Below, in pieces: positions 59,680 to 64,000 of a stretch of DNA of 64,000 nt. Every line of letters starts with the position of its first letter. Position 1 is the first letter of the stretch. This DNA comes from Dicyema japonicum (taxonomy: Eukaryota > Dicyemida > Rhombozoa > Dicyemidae), in the NCBI GenBank assembly GCA_011109175.1, contig RDEW01000013.1, forward strand, positions 783,221 to 847,220. Reading direction: 5' to 3'. The notes under the pieces were generated by a model. The model was not told the origin of the DNA and did not search any database. It was given only the letters and a program-made list of their open reading frames with translations. Made by a program: the position numbers and the translations under genes.

Positions 59680-60200
59680 TTACTTAAGTGGCCTCATTTG
59701 ATCAAGTTCGTTGATGCAAGGTTTGTTTTCCGAGGAACGCCATTCTCGATGCTGAAATCGTACTCGCCTTGGCGACCATGACCGCTGATGGTCCCAAACC
59801 ATAACTTCAGATTTGCGTTTAAGTTCTACGAATAAATTTTGTGTGATCTTTAATCCTTCTGGGTGTCGATTGAGCATACAATAGACTCATCCTCTCCGGG
59901 ACTGTTGTCTAGGCCATCTGTCATGAATTCCTTTAATGTATTTAGGTGAGAGACAGTCAACCCCCCTCTTTGAAGCCATGCTGAGATCTTGCGTCTGAGG
60001 TAAGGGAGCTTTGTAGGAGCTGGGTCCTTCTTTAGTTTCCCAGGTTTCAGGATTGGATGAAAACTAGATTTTTTCCATATAGCGGGGATTGATTTGAAAT
60101 TGATCGAATGGTTGAAGATGCTTGTTAGTGCAGAAACAGCAACAGTGCCCAATTTTTTACAGGATCGCTGGGATCTCGTTTGGTCCACAAGAATGTGTGT
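59680..60200 (-). pseudogene. LINE reverse transcriptase fragment
   Basis: The minus strand reads LTSIFNHSINFKSIPAIWKK, SSFHPILKPGK and KDPA, the RT fingers block (L..IFN.S...G..P..WK...V.PI.KPGK). Downstream frames are mixed and the palm motifs are lost. Confidence 0.65.
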
Positions 60201-60519
60201 TTTTTAACGAAAATCTCCGATGCTACATCTCTCGGCAGAAAATACAATGATGGATGCCCCCTTTTCGGTTTCAATTTAATGTGTTATGGAATGTCGACTC
60301 TTGTAGAGTTTGTGACTTATTCTCACAAAATTTGTTTAGCCATCTTGTAAGCAAATAAAGATTTATTATTTTTTAATTACAAAAAATTTGATTTCCCACA
60401 TACATAAACACTTCAGACTCTTCAAACGTGATATTATTTGAGAGGGATCCTATACCTCTCTTAAAAAAGTGATATAGACCATATTCCGGAAATAATAAAA
60501 AACAAAATTGTTTTAGTGA

Positions 60520-60650
60520 CCAAGGGTAAAACCAAACTAACTAATGCCTTGATTCTGACACGTTCCAGAAGAACTTTGAGCCAAGAGCTGTGATTCAGAG
60601 TACTTGTCCGGGAGTTCAATGAAATTGAAGCATTTTTTTGAATAATATGC
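60520..60650 (-). repeat. LINE 3'-tail repeat
   Basis: The minus strand ends in GTTAGTTTGGTTTTACC, like 56240-56360. A short open stretch LKVLLERVRIKALVSL precedes it. Confidence 0.35.
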
Positions 60651-61900
60651 CTCTTTTAAAAATAATTCCATGTACCGCTGATGACGCTGCTTCAATGGTT
60701 GGTAAATATAAAGGATTTACCAAAATCTCGCGTACCATCTATTTTCACCATTCACTGTGTCATTCACCGACAACATTTACCAGGGTTTTCCGAAAAAACA
60801 ATGCCAAAAAATAATCGAATACAAAAAACTTTTAAGAATTTACTAAATCAATATTTTCAATATCATCAATAATTATTTTCATTTCATCGAAAAATATCTT
60901 CAAATTCATTTTTTAATTCAACATATTGCCCTTTCCAGATTTTTATGCTAAAACTGACTGAACCTTCGAATGCAAAAATTAAGAGGAACTTCTGGAGTTG
61001 TTTTCGCAGGTATAAACACTACTTCAGTATTCATTTTTTAGTTCGTTAATTATGGATTCCTTTTTATGACTTCCAAAAGTATTCATATATAATAAAAACT
61101 TTTTATTCGAAAAAATTCATCTTTTCGAAAAACAATGGTTTACCCAGTATTTCATTAGAAATTCGTTCATAGAACCTTCGTAGTTAGTGAATAGACAAAA
61201 CCTCCTTCAGACCCAACAGCACTAATATTTTTTGGAATTTTACATTTAGGAACTTTTTGGGACCTTTCAAAAATAATAAGACTCTGAACAATTTTTCCTG
61301 CTGCAGATATGCAGAATACCACACTGAATCAGGTTTTTTTCGTGTCCTGTTCCACATGCTTCAACATTTTCTACCGATAAAAGAAATTGTTGACGATCCA
61401 AGTTTCTGGTCCATAGTCTTCAGTTGCTATCTTTGATGCGAGCAAATAATCAGCAATTCCTTTTTTTCTTCGATTGGCCTATTATCTTGTTGGCCTTCAT
61501 GTGTTATTCGTATACTTGTCAGGTGATGTCTTTTACAGAAGTTGAAAATCCAAATATCAGAATATTTAAACTAGCAAAGCTTAAATCTCCTTTCAATGAG
61601 CATACGATTTCTCTTAAACGCCAGCTCACAATTGTTTGTGGATGTCTTTCAGATCTAAAAACGCTTTTCTCCCAAAAGTTCCCAATTTAGGTGAAATGGC
61701 TTGTTTTGATGAATTTGACAGATTTGCATTATTTTTGTGCCAGCTTCGTAGACACTTCTATACCTAGTTGTCTAGATGCTTCTGCAATGTTTCCATTGTA
61801 CTCTGACAATTTTTTTAATGCAGAAAGTTTTTCTTTGACTGTATTCTTCTTTGCCAAGTTTGTAAGTTAAAGGTTTGTTTACTTGATATGCTCATGTCAA
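60650..61900 (-). pseudogene. Tigger/pogo-like remnant
   Basis: At 61790-61870 the minus strand reads KEKLSALKKLSEYNGNIAEA then SRQLGI, a CENP-B/pogo helix-turn-helix. Leftward pieces are broken by stops and only loosely resemble a transposase. Confidence 0.4.
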
Positions 61901-62039
61901 AGATAATGTGCGTATTTGAAATAAATAAATTAAATAACTTAATTAAATTAATTAATAAAATTTAATTCAAAAAATCCGGTAATTGTTAAAAATTATGTGA
62001 GGTCGCTTTCCGTGGTTATAACACTAAAATCTATCAAAA

Positions 62040-62470
62040 CTGATCCCCGCCTACATAATCGACGTTGAGTTGCCTCTCGCGATAGCTAAGAGATCAATTG
62101 GAGAAGGCACCGAGTCTCACGTACGTCGTGGCTTTTTAGTGAAGCTAGGCGTCCAAGTTTCTTTAGGAAACGAAGCGATTTCCCGCTTATTCCTCCTGTT
62201 GTCTAAACAACAATAGGATAAAATGTAAATCGATCGTGTACGCTTCGTACTTTTTTTCCTTTGCCTTCATTTTTTTTCGGCGGCATACAATGTGTCTACC
62301 GTGCTCTCGACAACGTTGGATGGGCAAAGGGGGTCGACGCAAGTAGCATCATACACCAAAAATTTCCCCTCCTCGAATGGAAAATTTTGATTCCATCTCC
62401 TCTGTTCAAGCCAACAGGTTCGAGTATGGAGAGGTATCTAGAAGACTCCAGGGCTCGCTTAGCAATATAA
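62040..62470 (-). pseudogene. Family A nuclease-like and C-terminal copy
   Basis: Reads SRYLSILEPVGLNRGDG, YDATCVDPLCPSN, VDTLYAAEK, then (with stops) FYPIVV, TTGGISGKSLRFLKKLGRLA and SHDVRETRCLLQLIS. Sister copy of 47000-47335 but with more stops. Confidence 0.6.
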
Positions 62471-63236
62471 ATAAAAAATACATAATAAAAAAATATTAAT
62501 AAAATACATTACAAACTAATCGTTAGCATTTTAGATAATTTTGTAGAAGGACTTGAAACCTCATAAATTATCTGAATTGGTCGCGAACAGACTGTTCCCA
62601 TACTATTTGAGAGTCAATGATTGTTCCATCACTGAAATTGATATTATCGGATGTTGTGAGTCTTATCTGAAATCATAAAAATTCCACTCAGAAATGATTC
62701 ATCCGTCGAAGAATAGCCCAATAGGAATAAATTTTGAGTTGGGGTTTTCAAAACTTAATTAGGTCAGTAGAAATTTAATGTTACAAGGAGATCATGTAAC
62801 AATAATAGATGCTAAAAATAACAAAATCTTTTATGGATAAAATCACCCTATTTTATTATTTCCAAGAAAATGAAATTTGCCACTTTTTTGAATTTAAAAA
62901 GTTGCAGAGTATGAATTCACACTTATCATCACTCCAACTGAACTTCTTTTCGTTTTCAGGAATAATTTTAATTTTCCTCAGTGGATGAATGATCCATTCA
63001 ATCTTCAAAAATAATTCATCTTATGAAATTAACTTTCAGAATTCCTCAATTTCTCAATTTTGGCAGAATTTCAAGATTAAAAAGCAGTTTCCAAATTTTT
63101 TAATTCGATCTCTCATCATCTTGTACTTACATTTCATATCTTGTCGAGAGAAGATTCAATAATCTTAATTATTAATTGAGAACTGAAGGAAATAAATTGA
63201 AAGTTCTTGAGGTGATATTTGACTTTAGTTTTGACA
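62471..63236. other. No supported gene
   Basis: AT-rich, nothing recognised. Confidence 0.35.
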
Positions 63237-64000
63237 GCAAGTTTCAAACTGAAAGACAACAAGAGTCTCGACCCAGATGGCTTAAATGGTGAATTTTCTT
63301 AACCAACACATTGCGGAAGATACTAGTCAATATTACGCTTCAAAGAATGGAGGGACGCCTAGACTCGTAACTGTCAGCTTATCAAAGTGGCTTCCGCAAA
63401 GGGAGATCAACGTCAGATGCTATATGGAGCTTCAAATGGAGGAGTGCGATTGTTCAAAAATTTAAAATAACGACAACCATTCTGGGGATTGATATGTCAA
63501 AGGCCTTTGATTCCGTCAACAGGAACAAGCTGCTGCAAATTCTAGAGCACTTCTTGGAGGCTCAACGATTAGGATGGTCAGGACACACCTGACGGACACA
63601 AGTTTGATTGTTAGGACTGGGAAAGCTTTATCGAGGACATTTGAAACGACAATTGGAACCCCTCAAGGAGATCTCTATCCCCGATTTTGTTTATTTATCT
63701 GGAGGCAGCTCTACGAGACTTGAAGCCTCATATCGGAGATAATAGCAGCGTGAGGTGGACTTTATTTCGAATAACAAAGAAGAGTTAATTGCACTTTTGG
63801 AGAAAAATACCTGATAAAATAGCTGAATGGTCATTAAAAGTAAACAAAAACAAAACCGAAATCACGGAGCTAAAAAGAACTGAGTAAAGAACCGAGTAGC
63901 ACTGGTGTAGATAAAAAAACTAAAGTCCCTTCTCGGTAACACCGAAGATTTAACACGAAGGAAGACACTAACTAATGTCGCTTTCATCAAAATGAAGAAG
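63237..64000 (+). pseudogene. Family B retrotransposon, RT pseudogene cut by right edge
   Basis: With frame changes: FKLKDNKSLDPDGLNGEF, YQSGFRKGRSTSDAIW, TTILGIDMSKAFDSVNRNKL (motif A), TFETTIGTPQGDLYP (B), KVNKNKTEITELKRTE (D). Parallel to 38340-39000. The YADD region is deleted. Continues past the window. Confidence 0.8.

Overview
The window comes from a small, AT-rich eukaryotic genome, most likely an animal. It has seven intron-containing housekeeping genes (DNA ligase I, a LAT-type amino-acid transporter, an ACOT13-like thioesterase, RNA polymerase II subunit RPB2, an SLC35F-type transporter, a histidine acid phosphatase, dCMP deaminase), plus an intronless two-unit polyubiquitin. Almost all the introns I could place by protein alignment are GT-AG and only 18-31 nt long, mostly 22-25 nt (about 46 in seven genes). 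Such tiny introns in animal-like genes fit best a dicyemid (rhombozoan) mesozoan. This is inference; orthonectids, myxozoans or another reduced lineage are not excluded.

Layout. 1-2.1 kb: DNA ligase I (-), cut by the left edge. 2.7-4.9 kb: a 5'-truncated SINE and LINE 3' ends. 5.0-6.6 kb: LAT transporter (-). 6.7-9.6 kb: pieces of a reverse-transcriptase element (family A), hAT-like and other RT scraps. 10.9-11.4 kb: thioesterase. 14.8-16.3 kb: a long degenerate family A copy. 19.6-23.5 kb: RPB2 (+), followed by a small thiored oxin-like ORF. 24-30 kb: LINE, Tigger/pogo and family A remains. 32.8-33.9 kb: SLC35F transporter (-). 34-40 kb: nested LINE, hAT and family A/B elements, including the best reverse transcriptase (38.3-39.6 kb). 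40.6-41.9 kb: acid phosphatase (+). 42.5-48.1 kb: a long degenerate LINE (-), two kinds of short dispersed repeat and family A pieces. 49.5-50.0 kb: dCMP deaminase (-). 50.3-52.4 kb: a SINE with an intact IS630/Tc1/mariner element inserted in it. 53.3-56.7 kb: Tigger/pogo element with family A and SINE pieces. 57.5-58.0 kb: polyubiquitin. 59-64 kb: more SINE, LINE, Tigger-like and family A/B remains.

The host genes are unrelated housekeeping functions with no sign of an operon. Mobile DNA occupies much of the remaining sequence and is mostly decayed. The clear exception is the mariner-like element at 50445-52228: an uninterrupted 352-residue transposase with a D,D35E triad, a TA target duplication, and unusual ends made of 21-bp repeat arrays plus a third 21-bp-phased array just upstream of the transposase. 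RPB2 carries about a dozen single-base frame breaks although its protein is highly conserved. That could be assembly error or a decaying copy, and it limits how firmly other broken ORFs can be called pseudogenes.
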